Shown: in pieces, positions 14,933 through 22,042 of the stretch
Layout: the number at the start of each line of letters is the position of its first letter
Position numbering within the stretch: position 1 is the first letter of the stretch
Source of the DNA: an uncultured Porphyromonadaceae bacterium
GTDB lineage: Bacteria; Bacteroidota; Bacteroidia; Bacteroidales; Muribaculaceae
Length of the DNA: 22,544 nt
NCBI GenBank assembly: GCA_902461565.1
Contig: CABPYL010000044.1
Span: 1-22,544, forward strand
Reading direction: 5' to 3'
Translations under genes and position numbers: made by a program
The notes under the pieces: model-generated
Databases searched by the model: none
Seen by the model: only the letters and a program-made list of their open reading frames with translations
Told to the model about the DNA's origin: nothing

Positions 14933-15859
14933 ATGGCCCGCGACCTTTTCAACAAATATATATGGCTGGTGGACACCATCCGCAGCTACGGACGCATCTC
15001 GCGGGCGGAACTCGACCGTCTGTGGCAGCTCTCGCAGTTTTCCGGAGGCGAGGGCCTGCCTCGACGCACATTCCATAACTATCGTCAGGCAGCCGAGGAA
15101 CTGTTCAATATCGAAATCAAATGCGACCCCTCCACGTATGAATATTACATCGAGGACACAACCGGCGGCGAACAGGTTACCGACTGGCTTCTGAACACCG
15201 CCGTTACCCACGAGGTTCTTAGCAAGAGCACCGACGTGGCCGACCGCATTTTTGTGGAGGATGTACCGTCGGCGCGCGAGTTCCTCGCACCCGCCGTCGA
15301 CGCCCTGCGCGACAACAGACGTGTGAAATTCGATTATCAGGCATACTACCGCTCGCAACCCACACGCGACATCATATTCGAGCCGTATTTCCTCAAACTG
15401 TTCCGGCAACGGTGGTATATGGTGGGCATGAACGTGGAACAGAAGAAAATCAAGACCTACGCCCTCGACCGCATTGTACGCATGAACCTGCAGACCGATA
15501 CATTCACGCCCGACCCGACGGTAAACGCCTCGGAATATTTCCGCTACGCCTTCGGTATAGTGGTAGGCCAGGGCACCGTGCGCACGGTGTCGCTCAAGGT
15601 GGACCCGCGCCAGGCCAAATACTTCCGCGCTTTGCCTCTGCATGCCTCCCAGGAAGAATATGTACACGACAGCTACTCCATTTTCAAATACAAACTCCGG
15701 TTGAGCGACGATTTTGTGGAGCAGCTGCTGTCGTACGGCGCACGCGTGGAAGTGATGGAGCCGCGCGAATTACGCGTACGCATAGTCCGCGAACTGGAAA
15801 GCGCACTGTGCAATTACACCACACCGGCCGATAGTTCTCAAAAGGCACTCAAAGTGTGA
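14933..15859 (+). CDS. WYL domain transcriptional regulator
   Basis: 308 aa. The N-terminal helical segment (about 1-60, 'NKYIWLVDTIRSYGRISRAE' then 'PRRTFHNYRQAAEELF') fits a winged HTH. The WYL domain spans about 125-190, with 'RRVKFDYQAYY', the name-giving RWYMVGMN at 160-167 and 'KTYALDRI' with Asp179-Arg180. A WCX-like C-terminal part follows (about 215-300). WYL domains sense nucleotides, ssDNA or other small ligands. It starts 6 nt after the symporter stop, so I infer control of this amino-sugar operon. No signal peptide or membrane segment is present. Confidence 0.9.
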   Translation: MARDLFNKYIWLVDTIRSYGRISRAELDRLWQLSQFSGGEGLPRRTFHNYRQAAEELFNIEIKCDPSTYEYYIEDTTGGEQVTDWLLNTAVTHEVLSKSTDVADRIFVEDVPSAREFLAPAVDALRDNRRVKFDYQAYYRSQPTRDIIFEPYFLKLFRQRWYMVGMNVEQKKIKTYALDRIVRMNLQTDTFTPDPTVNASEYFRYAFGIVVGQGTVRTVSLKVDPRQAKYFRALPLHASQEEYVHDSYSIFKYKLRLSDDFVEQLLSYGARVEVMEPRELRVRIVRELESALCNYTTPADSSQKALKV

Positions 15860-15894
15860 AAAAATATTAAATAGCAAACACGGCTGCGCAATGG

Positions 15895-15926
15895 TTTGGC
15901 AGAATTGAAAATAATGTCTAAATTTG
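15895..15926 (+). promoter_or_regulatory. Promoter of the tRNA-Glu/rpsT/tRNA-Glu unit
   Basis: TTTG (15895-15898), a 20-nt spacer and TAAATTTG (15919-15926) match the consensus exactly and lie 18 nt before tRNA-Glu. The stretch 15860-15894 after the WYL gene shows no terminator. Confidence 0.85.
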
Positions 15927-15944
15927 CAGTCGCAAAACACGCCG

Positions 15945-16016
15945 GGCCCATTCGTCTATCGGTTAGGACGCAAGATTTTCATTCTTGAAAGAGCGGTTCG
16001 ATTCCGCTATGGGCTA
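15945..16016 (+). tRNA. tRNA-Glu (TTC), copy 1
   Basis: Cloverleaf with acceptor GGCCCAT/ATGGGCT (terminal G:U), anticodon stem CAAGA/TCTTG with loop TTTTCAT (anticodon TTC), and T arm AGCGG/CCGCT. No full CCA is encoded. It is the first gene of a unit that continues into rpsT 38 nt later. Confidence 0.95.
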
Positions 16017-16054
16017 CAAATTTAAATAGATAATAAAAGAACTAACGCAAAAAA

Positions 16055-16312
16055 ATGGCAAATCACGATTCCTCCAAAAAGCGTATCCGCCAGACCGCCA
16101 GCCGCCGTCTGCGCAACCGCTACTATGCCAAAACTGCTCGTACAGCTGTTCGCGGTCTGCGCAAAATGACCGACAAGGCCGCTGCAGAAGCACGTTTCCG
16201 CGAGGTTAGCGCCATGCTCGACCGTCTCGCAGCAAAGAAGACCATCTCCAAGAACAAAGCAGCTAACCTGAAGAGCAAACTGGCCAAATACGTGGCTAAG
16301 CTCACAGCTTAA
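16055..16312 (+). CDS. rpsT: 30S ribosomal protein S20
   Basis: 85 aa, the usual S20 length, very basic and helical. The N-terminus MANHDSSKKRIRQTASRRLR is the S20 signature, followed by 'RNRYYAKTARTAVRGLRKM' and the C-terminal 'KTISKNKAANLKSKLAKYV'. S20 binds 16S rRNA helices 9 and 44 early in 30S assembly. The gene lies between two identical tRNA-Glu genes with one promoter before the first and one terminator after the second, so its mRNA is probably released by tRNA processing. A small hairpin (16328-16346) lies between rpsT and the second tRNA. Confidence 0.96.
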   Translation: MANHDSSKKRIRQTASRRLRNRYYAKTARTAVRGLRKMTDKAAAEARFREVSAMLDRLAAKKTISKNKAANLKSKLAKYVAKLTA

Positions 16313-16327
16313 GGCATATAAAATTTA

Positions 16328-16346
16328 TCAGGTCCCGAGGGCCTGA
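16328..16346 (+). other. Short hairpin between rpsT and tRNA-Glu copy 2
   Basis: TCAGG/CCTGA with an inner CC/GG pairing and a bulged T. No T-tract follows, so it is not a normal intrinsic terminator. It may mark the rpsT mRNA 3' end after tRNA excision. Confidence 0.4.
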
Positions 16347-16352
16347 CATGAT

Positions 16353-16424
16353 GGCCCATTCGTCTATCGGTTAGGACGCAAGATTTTCATTCTTGAAAGA
16401 GCGGTTCGATTCCGCTATGGGCTA
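16353..16424 (+). tRNA. tRNA-Glu (TTC), copy 2
   Basis: Identical over 72 nt to 15945-16016, with the same anticodon TTC and G:U terminal acceptor pair. It is followed 4 nt later by a strong terminator. Confidence 0.95.
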
Positions 16425-16427
16425 CAG

Positions 16428-16467
16428 AACGACAGCAGGTTTCGCTTTCGAATCCTGCTGTCGTTTT
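16428..16467 (+). terminator. Rho-independent terminator after tRNA-Glu copy 2
   Basis: A 12-bp perfect stem (AACGACAGCAGG with CCTGCTGTCGTT, 16428-16439 and 16454-16465) around a 14-nt loop, followed by TTTT. It ends the tRNA/rpsT unit. Confidence 0.9.
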
Positions 16468-16488
16468 ACATCAAAATCTCTATCGTAA

Positions 16489-16737
16489 ATGGCAGACTTT
16501 TTCGAAATTGAATATCTTAAAAAAGACCACGAATCCGGTAAGATATATACACGCTATATGTATCTGAGTATTGATCATCTTATGTATTGGGAATATATAA
16601 AAGATGATTATATCTATGGCGAAGTGTTCCGCTACCGATTGTCAGATCATAATGATATTTATGTTCCCAAAAAGTTTCATGTCAAATTCAAGGAAGCCCT
16701 GATAGAATCTGGGCACAAAATAAAATATTTTTTATAG
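16489..16737 (+). CDS. Small Tyr-rich protein of unknown function
   Basis: 82 aa. I do not recognise it. It holds 11 tyrosines (13%) and alternating charged residues, has no signal peptide or membrane helix, and two halves look strand-rich ('KIYTRYMYLSIDHLMYWEYI', 'GEVFRYRLSDHNDIYVP') before a lysine-rich end. Its codons are AT-rich compared with the HAD and ribF genes that follow, which suggests a recent arrival or relaxed selection. It ends 7 nt before the HAD gene, so it could be co-transcribed. No consensus promoter is visible between the terminator and its ATG. It is kept because the frame, spacing and composition look coding. Confidence 0.6.
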   Translation: MADFFEIEYLKKDHESGKIYTRYMYLSIDHLMYWEYIKDDYIYGEVFRYRLSDHNDIYVPKKFHVKFKEALIESGHKIKYFL

Positions 16738-16744
16738 ATTTCGG

Positions 16745-17353
16745 ATGATAAAGAATCTTTTATTTGACTTAGGGGGCGTTATCGTCGACATCGAACGAAA
16801 CAGATGTGTACGCGCTTTCGAAGAACTCGGACTTGAGAATGCCGACTCCTACTTCGGCGAATACGCGCAGTCGGGTGTATTCCTCGGGATAGAGGACGGC
16901 TCCATCAATGTAGACGACTTCCACCGCGTCATGCGCGAGAAGCTCCCTGCCGGCACCACCGACTATCAGATTGACACCGCCTTCCAGAAATTCATTGTCG
17001 GCATACCCGAAAAGCGCCTCGAGCAACTGCGCAAGCTACGCTGCAAAGGCTACGGCATTTATCTGCTCAGCAACACCAACCCGATTATGTGGCGCGGCAT
17101 ACTCGCCTCGGAATTCGGCAAGGAAGGTCTGCGTCGCGAGGACTATTTCGACGGCATGGTAACATCGTTCGACGCCCGCAGCTGCAAGCCGGATGCCGCG
17201 ATATTCAATTACGCCGCCGAAAGCATGGGCATTGAGCCGTCGGAAACGCTGTTCTTCGACGATTCAGAAGCCAACGTGGAGGCCGCACGCGCTTTGGGCT
17301 TCAATGCGGTGCATGTAAAGCCCGGCACAGAATTCACCGATTATCTTCCCTGA
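16745..17353 (+). CDS. HAD-family hydrolase (subfamily IA, YihX-like)
   Basis: 202 aa, cytosolic. Motif I is FDLGGVIVDI with nucleophile Asp8; the second acidic residue of the usual DxD is Gly10, as in other YihX-like members I know. Motif II is Ser109 in LLSNTNP, motif III Lys148 in CKPD, and motif IV Asp172-Asp173 in FFDDSEAN. A helical cap occupies about 17-90. Such enzymes dephosphorylate sugar phosphates or nucleotides. It lies 5 nt before ribF, so a role as the phosphatase missing from the riboflavin pathway is possible but unproven. Confidence 0.9.
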   Translation: MIKNLLFDLGGVIVDIERNRCVRAFEELGLENADSYFGEYAQSGVFLGIEDGSINVDDFHRVMREKLPAGTTDYQIDTAFQKFIVGIPEKRLEQLRKLRCKGYGIYLLSNTNPIMWRGILASEFGKEGLRREDYFDGMVTSFDARSCKPDAAIFNYAAESMGIEPSETLFFDDSEANVEAARALGFNAVHVKPGTEFTDYLP

Positions 17354-17358
17354 CGCGC

Positions 17359-18234
17359 ATGTCCGCAGGGCATAAACGAAATCATATCGCCGCCGTCGGA
17401 ATGTTCGACGGCGTACACCGCGGCCACGCCTATCTGCTCGACAGCCTCCGCAGCGCCGCAGCCGAACGCGGGATGGTGCCTCTGGTGCTCACATTCGCGC
17501 ATCATCCCATGAGCGTCCTGCGCCCGGACGACGCTCCTGCCATCCTTACAAGTCCAGGGCTCCGCTCACAACTGATACACAATCTCGGAATAGCCGGTGT
17601 AAAGGTAATGGACTTCGGCAAACAGGATTTCGCGCTCACGGCCGCGCAGTTCATCGAAAAAATAAAATGTCACTACAGCACCGACGCTCTGCTGATGGGC
17701 TTCAACAACCATATCGGCAGCGACAGACGCACTTGCGCCGACCTTATAGCTGACGGCTACGACATAATCCCGGCCACACCATGCCCTGACATCGACGCAA
17801 GCAGTTCGCTGATACGCGAGCAGATCCGCAAAGCCGACTTCGGAAAAGCCGAAGCCATGCTTGGCCACCGCTTCACCGTACGCGGTACTGTGGTTCCTGG
17901 CCGTCGCCTCGGCCGTACTATCGGCTTCCCCACGGCCAACATACAACCAGAAGACGCATCCCAACTCCTCCCCCCCGACGGCGTCTATGCCGTCGATGCC
18001 CACATTGGCTGCACAGCATATCGCGGCATGGCCAACATCGGCAGCCGCCCCACCGTCGGCGGCCATCACCGCACATTCGAGGTCCATATAATCAACTTCA
18101 CTGGCGACATCTACGGCGTCACTCTCGATATCGACTTTATCAGCCGCCTGCGTCCCGAGCGACAGTTCCCGTCGCTCGAAGCCCTCACAGCCCAGCTCGC
18201 CCTCGACCGCACCATCGCCCTCGCCGCAAAATAG
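17359..18234 (+). CDS. ribF: Bifunctional riboflavin kinase / FAD synthetase
   Basis: 291 aa, slightly shorter than the usual 305-315. The N-terminal FMN adenylyltransferase domain has the nucleotidyltransferase signature GMFDGVHRGH (14-23) and 'SSSLIREQI' near 148-156. The C-terminal riboflavin kinase domain has GRTIGFPTANI (185-195), 'GVYAVDAHIG' and 'NIGSRPTVGG' followed by 'FEVHIINFTGDIYG'. It makes FMN and then FAD in the cytosol. The N-terminus starts almost at the GMFDG strand, so a few residues common in relatives are absent. The stop codon is TAG, which shows that TAG terminates translation in this genome. Confidence 0.94.
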   Translation: MSAGHKRNHIAAVGMFDGVHRGHAYLLDSLRSAAAERGMVPLVLTFAHHPMSVLRPDDAPAILTSPGLRSQLIHNLGIAGVKVMDFGKQDFALTAAQFIEKIKCHYSTDALLMGFNNHIGSDRRTCADLIADGYDIIPATPCPDIDASSSLIREQIRKADFGKAEAMLGHRFTVRGTVVPGRRLGRTIGFPTANIQPEDASQLLPPDGVYAVDAHIGCTAYRGMANIGSRPTVGGHHRTFEVHIINFTGDIYGVTLDIDFISRLRPERQFPSLEALTAQLALDRTIALAAK

Positions 18235-18243
18235 GCAAATACG

Positions 18244-18274
18244 AATCGGAGCCGTGCAATGCACAGCCCCGATT
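18244..18274. terminator. Hairpin between convergent ribF and the secreted-protein gene
   Basis: AATCGG (18244-18249) with CCGATT (18269-18274), plus an inner GTGCA/TGCAC stem. An AT-rich stretch follows on the plus strand. It lies between convergent genes and could serve either, but there is no clean T-tract. Confidence 0.5.
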
Positions 18275-18294
18275 ATAGAATATATTTTGTAATT

Positions 18295-18429
18295 TTATTC
18301 GGCCATAAGACGGCCACTGGCAGTGGTGCCGTCGCCGTAGATTACAGTATATACATAGTGGCCGCGGCTAAAGCGAGAGCCTGTAAGGCTATATGTAGTC
18401 TCGCCAGGAGCTACTTTCCGGCGGCATAC
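18295..18429 (-). pseudogene. Severed end of the T9SS sorting domain
   Basis: Directly after the TAG at 18430-18432, the same frame stays open for 44 codons to TAA (18295-18297). It reads VCRRKVAPGETTYSL, then 'RFSRGHYVYTVIYGDG' and 'ASGRLMAE'. The G-x-Y-x-Y strand and closing 'GRLM' are what the end of a T9SS C-terminal domain looks like. It is the missing part of the upstream protein, lost through one amber codon. Confidence 0.75.
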
Positions 18430-19149
18430 CTAACGACCCTTCATGTCTGTTACACAGAAAAATGTCGCATCGTCGGCAGCCCGAGGCAGGCTTACATTGA
18501 ACGTCTCACCCGCAGGCAGCGGATTAGGATAAGCACTCTTGAAAGAAGAAACCATAGTCGGCTCAATTCCCGTTTTGCCGGTGAATGTATAGAACGCATA
18601 GTATTCTTGCTCTCCATTATTATAATATATCATATAAGGGACTCCATGAGTGAATTCACTCAATACGATATCTTCATAATCCGAGCCATTAGACAAACGC
18701 CGAGGAAAGTTTCCGAGATTATTACCATCTTCATCGACTACAAAATAATCAGTTGTATTATCATCAACATCGTGACTGACTACTACACACCATTTATCAT
18801 TTTTTACTAAGAAATTGCGGGTTACGACAACGTCATAAGTCCTCGCATCAAATGAACCGATGTTAAAGTCTTCTAAGAAATAATAATGCTCCTCATTCCA
18901 CTTGTTTGTCGTATTTTTAACTGTAAACTGTTTTTCAACGGTTAGTTGCTTGCTAAGGATCTTAATTTCAAGGTCACTGCCGGAATTGTTAATACAAGCA
19001 TAAGCCAACTCTGCAATGCCATCATTGTTTACATTCAATGCGGCTTCAAATTCCTGCCCATCAAATACAAGTGTCGGTTCAATCTGCGCAAAAGCTGTGG
19101 CAACCGATGCTCCGAGAGCGATCATTAACGAAAAAATCTGTTTTTCCAT
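18430..19149 (-). CDS. Secreted protein truncated in its T9SS C-terminal sorting domain
   Basis: 239 aa. A signal peptide (MEKQIFSLMIALGASVATAF, cleavage near AFA-Q) precedes an Asp/Asn-rich, beta-rich body ('GIEPTMVSSFKSAYPNPLPA' near the end) of unknown function. From 'AYPNPLPAGETFNVSLP' onward the sequence matches a type A T9SS sorting domain, but it stops at '...CVTDMKGR' on TAG (18430-18432), in the middle of that domain. The same frame continues for 44 codons with the rest of the domain. A single C-to-T change of CAG (Gln, as in a 'GRQV' motif) would explain it. Without the end, the product should be exported to the periplasm but not sorted through T9SS. No consensus promoter is seen upstream. 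Confidence 0.8.
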   Translation of the reverse strand: MEKQIFSLMIALGASVATAFAQIEPTLVFDGQEFEAALNVNNDGIAELAYACINNSGSDLEIKILSKQLTVEKQFTVKNTTNKWNEEHYYFLEDFNIGSFDARTYDVVVTRNFLVKNDKWCVVVSHDVDDNTTDYFVVDEDGNNLGNFPRRLSNGSDYEDIVLSEFTHGVPYMIYYNNGEQEYYAFYTFTGKTGIEPTMVSSFKSAYPNPLPAGETFNVSLPRAADDATFFCVTDMKGR

Positions 19150-19193
19150 AGTTTTAGTTTTGTCGCATCCATTCCCGAATTGACATATAAAAT

Positions 19194-19435
19194 AAAAAAA
19201 ATAGCGTGGAATGATGTTCAGTTTATTTTACAGGAGGCATCGCCAAACGCCCAACACGAAATAAACAGTCCACTCCCACGCCGTTATCGGATATCGATAC
19301 CCCTTGTCGGGGAGTGGATATGCGACAAGCATGAGCGTTTTTTGACTGCTCTCTCCTCCGTGTTTTGAAATTGGCGATTTCCTGTAAAGGATAAAGCATG
19401 AAACGCTAAAAAATACATACGTCACCGCTGTGCAC
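19194..19435 (-). ncRNA. Structured small RNA, candidate 6S RNA
   Basis: No convincing protein gene lies in 19150-19601. On the minus strand a consensus promoter (19440-19471) is followed by six nested complementary segments in perfect order: 19403-19408/19202-19207, 19380-19388/19227-19235, 19371-19378/19239-19246, 19359-19364/19253-19258, 19344-19348/19266-19270 and 19310-19318/19269-19277 (the last two share two bases). An 8-T run ends it (19194-19201). The result is one long rod about 240 nt long, interrupted by internal loops and with a large asymmetric loop (19319-19343). That is the architecture of 6S RNA, which binds RNA polymerase. The family assignment is inference; the helices and promoter are seen directly. 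Confidence 0.7.
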
Positions 19436-19439
19436 GCAG

Positions 19440-19471
19440 CAAAGTTAAATAATAATCTTTATTCTTCCAAG
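19440..19471 (-). promoter_or_regulatory. Promoter of the structured RNA
   Basis: On the minus strand CTTG (19468-19471), a 20-nt spacer and TAACTTTG (19440-19447). It is the same -7 box as the tRNA-Asn promoter, and it points into DNA with no convincing ORF. Confidence 0.8.
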
Positions 19472-19540
19472 CGGCACTCCCTAAAAATGGAAGACGCTGT
19501 GTATCGGCTGACTGAAAAAGCAAATACCGAGCATCGCGAA

Positions 19541-19576
19541 GAAAAAGCCACCCCCGGCGGTGTGCCGAGGATGGCT
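19541..19576 (-). terminator. Rho-independent terminator of the GH31 gene
   Basis: On the minus strand AGCCATCC and CGGC pair with GCCG and GGGTGGCT (one mismatch), followed by TTTTT (19542-19546). It begins 26 nt after the GH31 stop. Confidence 0.8.
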
Positions 19577-19601
19577 GTGTGGTATAATACCGTTCGGGCG
19601 G

Positions 19602-21896
19602 TTATTTGTACTCGATCTTGAGAGTACGGGCGGCTGCAGTGGAAGCAGCGGGGAGTGAGACGGTTGTGCAGCGGCTTGCGCTGTCGTATGCCGGAGTGGC
19701 TATGGCGTTGCCGTTAAGAGTCGCGGAGACGGGCGCTTCGGTATTATATATCCTCAGGGTGTAGGCGCGGCTGTCGAGTTTGCCGGGGAAGTCGCCCTTG
19801 GTGGCGCCGATGGTGTATGTACCTGTGGTGCCACTGTGCTTCTGGGTGATTTCAGTGGTGCCGTATACAGTGGCATAATCGTTGGAATCACCCTGGTCTT
19901 CGTAGAGGGTAAAGGACCCTTCAGGACCGGCCACCATCATAAGCACAAGGTTATCGGCGAGGGTGGCGGCACGATTGACGGATTCGGGATTCATGGGCAC
20001 TATGCCGCCCTCGCGCACAAACCAGGGGAACTGCTGCAGGGTGAAATCGCGGTCGTACGCCTTGTTGCCGTCCAGGAGTTCATTATGGCTCACGCTCCAC
20101 CATTTGCCTTCGGGCAGCCAGAAATTCTCGTGGCTTGTGCCGAATTCCGAGCGTGTTACGATTGGCGCTACAAGGATATTGTCGCCAAAGAAATATTCGT
20201 TCCTGCGGGAGTATGATTCCTCCTGCTCGGGATACTCATAGTACAGCGGGCGTACCATGCCAACGCCGGTATCGTAAGTCTCGCGTGCCATCGTGTAGAT
20301 ATACGGCAGGAGGGCGTAGCGCAGTTTCACGTAAGCCTTGAGGTCGTCGAAGTTAGGATATACCCAGATGCGGCGCTCGATATCCTTCATACTTGTGGCA
20401 TGCGTGCGGAAAATGGGGGTGAACACGCCGAACTGCACCCATCGCAGCAATCGTTCGGGGTCGTTGGGGTCGTCGTTGGGATGATGGTGTCCGCCGAGGT
20501 CGTGGCCCCAGTAGGCATATCCGACGTTAGAGGATGTGGCGGTGAAATAGGGCTGGAAGGCGAGCGTGGGGAAGTTGATATAGGCATCGCCCGAGAAGCC
20601 AATCTGATAGCGGTGGCTTCCGAGACCGCCCCAGCGGTGGAAGATGAGGGGCCGGCGATCGGTGCGGAATTTCTTCATTTCGTTGAAGAACACGTGATTG
20701 CACCAGAACGTCTCGCCAAGGCCGTCGACACGCGGGTTTATAAGGTTCTGCTGCCAGTCCAGCCACCAGAAATCGACACCGCGTTTCTGGTTGTCGTGAA
20801 TAAAGTTATCGAAAAAGGCCCGGTAGAAGTCGCGGTTGTCCAGCATCCAGGGCACTGTCTCTCCCTTGGCTGGATCCATGCCTGTGGCCTTTGCCATTTC
20901 AGCGTAATAATCCTCGTCGGATTTGAAACCCGTAGCAGGATGCAGGTTCAGAGCCGTTCGCATACCCCCGTTGTGGATGTCGCCAAGCAGACCTTCCGGG
21001 TCCGGAATCAGATTACGGTTCCATGTCCAGCCGGTCCAGCCGCCGCGGCCGTCGGAATAGTCCTTGTTGCCGTTGTAATGCCAGTCCATATCAAGAATCA
21101 TCACATCGGTGGGAAGCTCCTTTTCGTTGAGGGTGTTCACAATCTCACGGAACTGATCGGCGGTATAAGGCGCATAGCGACTGTACCAGTAACCGAACAC
21201 AAAGCGAGGAGGCAGTGGAATGTCGCCGGCTATACGGGTAAAGTCCTTCAGGGCACGTTTGTAGTCGTGGCCGTATCCCATAAAATAAATGTCGGAGGCA
21301 TCCTCGTCGGCACGCGGAGCAAGCCAGTCAATGTCGCCCTCTACAGGTTCGAAAGCCAGCGAGCGGCTACCGTCGCCGCGCTGCGCTTTTGGCGAATCGT
21401 CGATAATCGCCCATCCTGAACGCGACAGCAGACCGTCTTCCATCTGTGCGAGTTTGTTGTCGCCGTTGCTGCCGTCGAGGGTACGTGTGGTACCCTTGAG
21501 GTTCTGCGTGTCCTTTAGGCCTGGATACCATACCACAGGCTGTCCGCCCATCTGCATGGTTATTATCAGAACAGAATCCTCAGGTGCGGCAGTACGGAAA
21601 TCGGCGCCCTTGCGGTAGCGCAGTTCCAGCGCTCCGGTATTGATGTAGAGATAGTCCTTTGTGTTGCGTTTTTTGAACTTGGGTACAGCAAGATCGCGGT
21701 TGACGACCGCGAATGTCGCACGGTCCTCGAACTTGCCCGAAGGGCTGTATTCAACACGAATCATTTCGGGCGTAAGCACGGTAAAGCGCGCATTACCCTC
21801 GTTTACAACGGCTTTGGGATTGGCTTTGGGATTCAGTGCGAATCCGGATGCGGAGACCGCAAGAGCCAGCACTGCCGCAAGAATGTGTTTTTTCAT
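19602..21896 (-). CDS. Secreted GH31 family glycoside hydrolase
   Basis: 764 aa with a signal peptide (MKKHILAAVLALAVSASGFA). An N-terminal beta-sandwich (about 25-225, including 'VVWYPGLKDTQNL') leads into the (beta/alpha)8 barrel from about 230 (PPRFVFGYWYSRY). The nucleophile is probably Asp380 in DFWWLDWQQ and the acid/base Asp437 in GFSGDAYINFPT. Other GH31 blocks are 'LPTDVMILDMDWH' (261-273), 'FHRWGGLGSHRY' (419-430) and 'GHDLGGHHH'. Beta-sandwich domains (DUF5110-like, 'GSFTLYEDQGDSNDY') end it. GH31 enzymes cleave alpha-glucosides, alpha-xylosides or related alpha-linked sugars. The WWLDW context differs from the classical WIDMNE of alpha-glucosidases, so the specificity is open. It is probably periplasmic, with a TATATTTG box at 21927-21934. 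Confidence 0.94.
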   Translation of the reverse strand: MKKHILAAVLALAVSASGFALNPKANPKAVVNEGNARFTVLTPEMIRVEYSPSGKFEDRATFAVVNRDLAVPKFKKRNTKDYLYINTGALELRYRKGADFRTAAPEDSVLIITMQMGGQPVVWYPGLKDTQNLKGTTRTLDGSNGDNKLAQMEDGLLSRSGWAIIDDSPKAQRGDGSRSLAFEPVEGDIDWLAPRADEDASDIYFMGYGHDYKRALKDFTRIAGDIPLPPRFVFGYWYSRYAPYTADQFREIVNTLNEKELPTDVMILDMDWHYNGNKDYSDGRGGWTGWTWNRNLIPDPEGLLGDIHNGGMRTALNLHPATGFKSDEDYYAEMAKATGMDPAKGETVPWMLDNRDFYRAFFDNFIHDNQKRGVDFWWLDWQQNLINPRVDGLGETFWCNHVFFNEMKKFRTDRRPLIFHRWGGLGSHRYQIGFSGDAYINFPTLAFQPYFTATSSNVGYAYWGHDLGGHHHPNDDPNDPERLLRWVQFGVFTPIFRTHATSMKDIERRIWVYPNFDDLKAYVKLRYALLPYIYTMARETYDTGVGMVRPLYYEYPEQEESYSRRNEYFFGDNILVAPIVTRSEFGTSHENFWLPEGKWWSVSHNELLDGNKAYDRDFTLQQFPWFVREGGIVPMNPESVNRAATLADNLVLMMVAGPEGSFTLYEDQGDSNDYATVYGTTEITQKHSGTTGTYTIGATKGDFPGKLDSRAYTLRIYNTEAPVSATLNGNAIATPAYDSASRCTTVSLPAASTAAARTLKIEYK

Positions 21897-21926
21897 AGAA
21901 ATGTAATCGGGTTTGGTTTTTCAATG

Positions 21927-21934
21927 CAAATATA
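21927..21934 (-). promoter_or_regulatory. Candidate -7 element of the GH31 gene
   Basis: TATATTTG on the minus strand fits TAnnTTTG, 30 nt before the ATG at 21896. No TTG element is seen at the usual -33 distance, so it may be a weak or activated promoter. Confidence 0.5.
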
Positions 21935-21993
21935 GCGAATATCCGGCATGTATATTGTCTCATATGGATTTAAATACGACACAAAAATGACAA

Positions 21994-22014
21994 ACCCGGC
22001 CTATGGAGCCGGGT
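21994..22014 (-). terminator. Terminator hairpin after the PepSY-like gene
   Basis: ACCCGGC and GCCGGGT (7 bp) around a 7-nt loop, followed on the minus strand by T-rich sequence (TTTGTCATTTTTG). It separates this gene from the GH31 gene downstream on the same strand. Confidence 0.7.
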
Positions 22015-22042
22015 CTGCCTTATTTTTTACGAAGGGATATGC

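Noticed and set aside
18430..18432. TAG reassigned as a sense codon in this genome
   Set aside because: ribF and the 82-aa protein both end at TAG at the expected place, so TAG is a working stop here. A local mutation or readthrough is more likely.
19228..19425. Minus-strand 65-codon ORF within the structured RNA
   Set aside because: It covers the paired segments of the RNA. The residues look non-coding, and the nested helices and promoter explain the region better.
19194..19435. Structured RNA as the Bacteroidales-1 motif, tmRNA or RNase P RNA
   Set aside because: It is not beside a ribosomal protein L20 gene, it is too short for tmRNA or RNase P, and no tRNA-like end or tag reading frame is visible.
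20400..21419. Plus-strand ORF of 339 codons
   Set aside because: It is antisense to the GH31 gene, whose catalytic motifs are clear. Low-complexity Val/Gly composition indicates a shadow frame.
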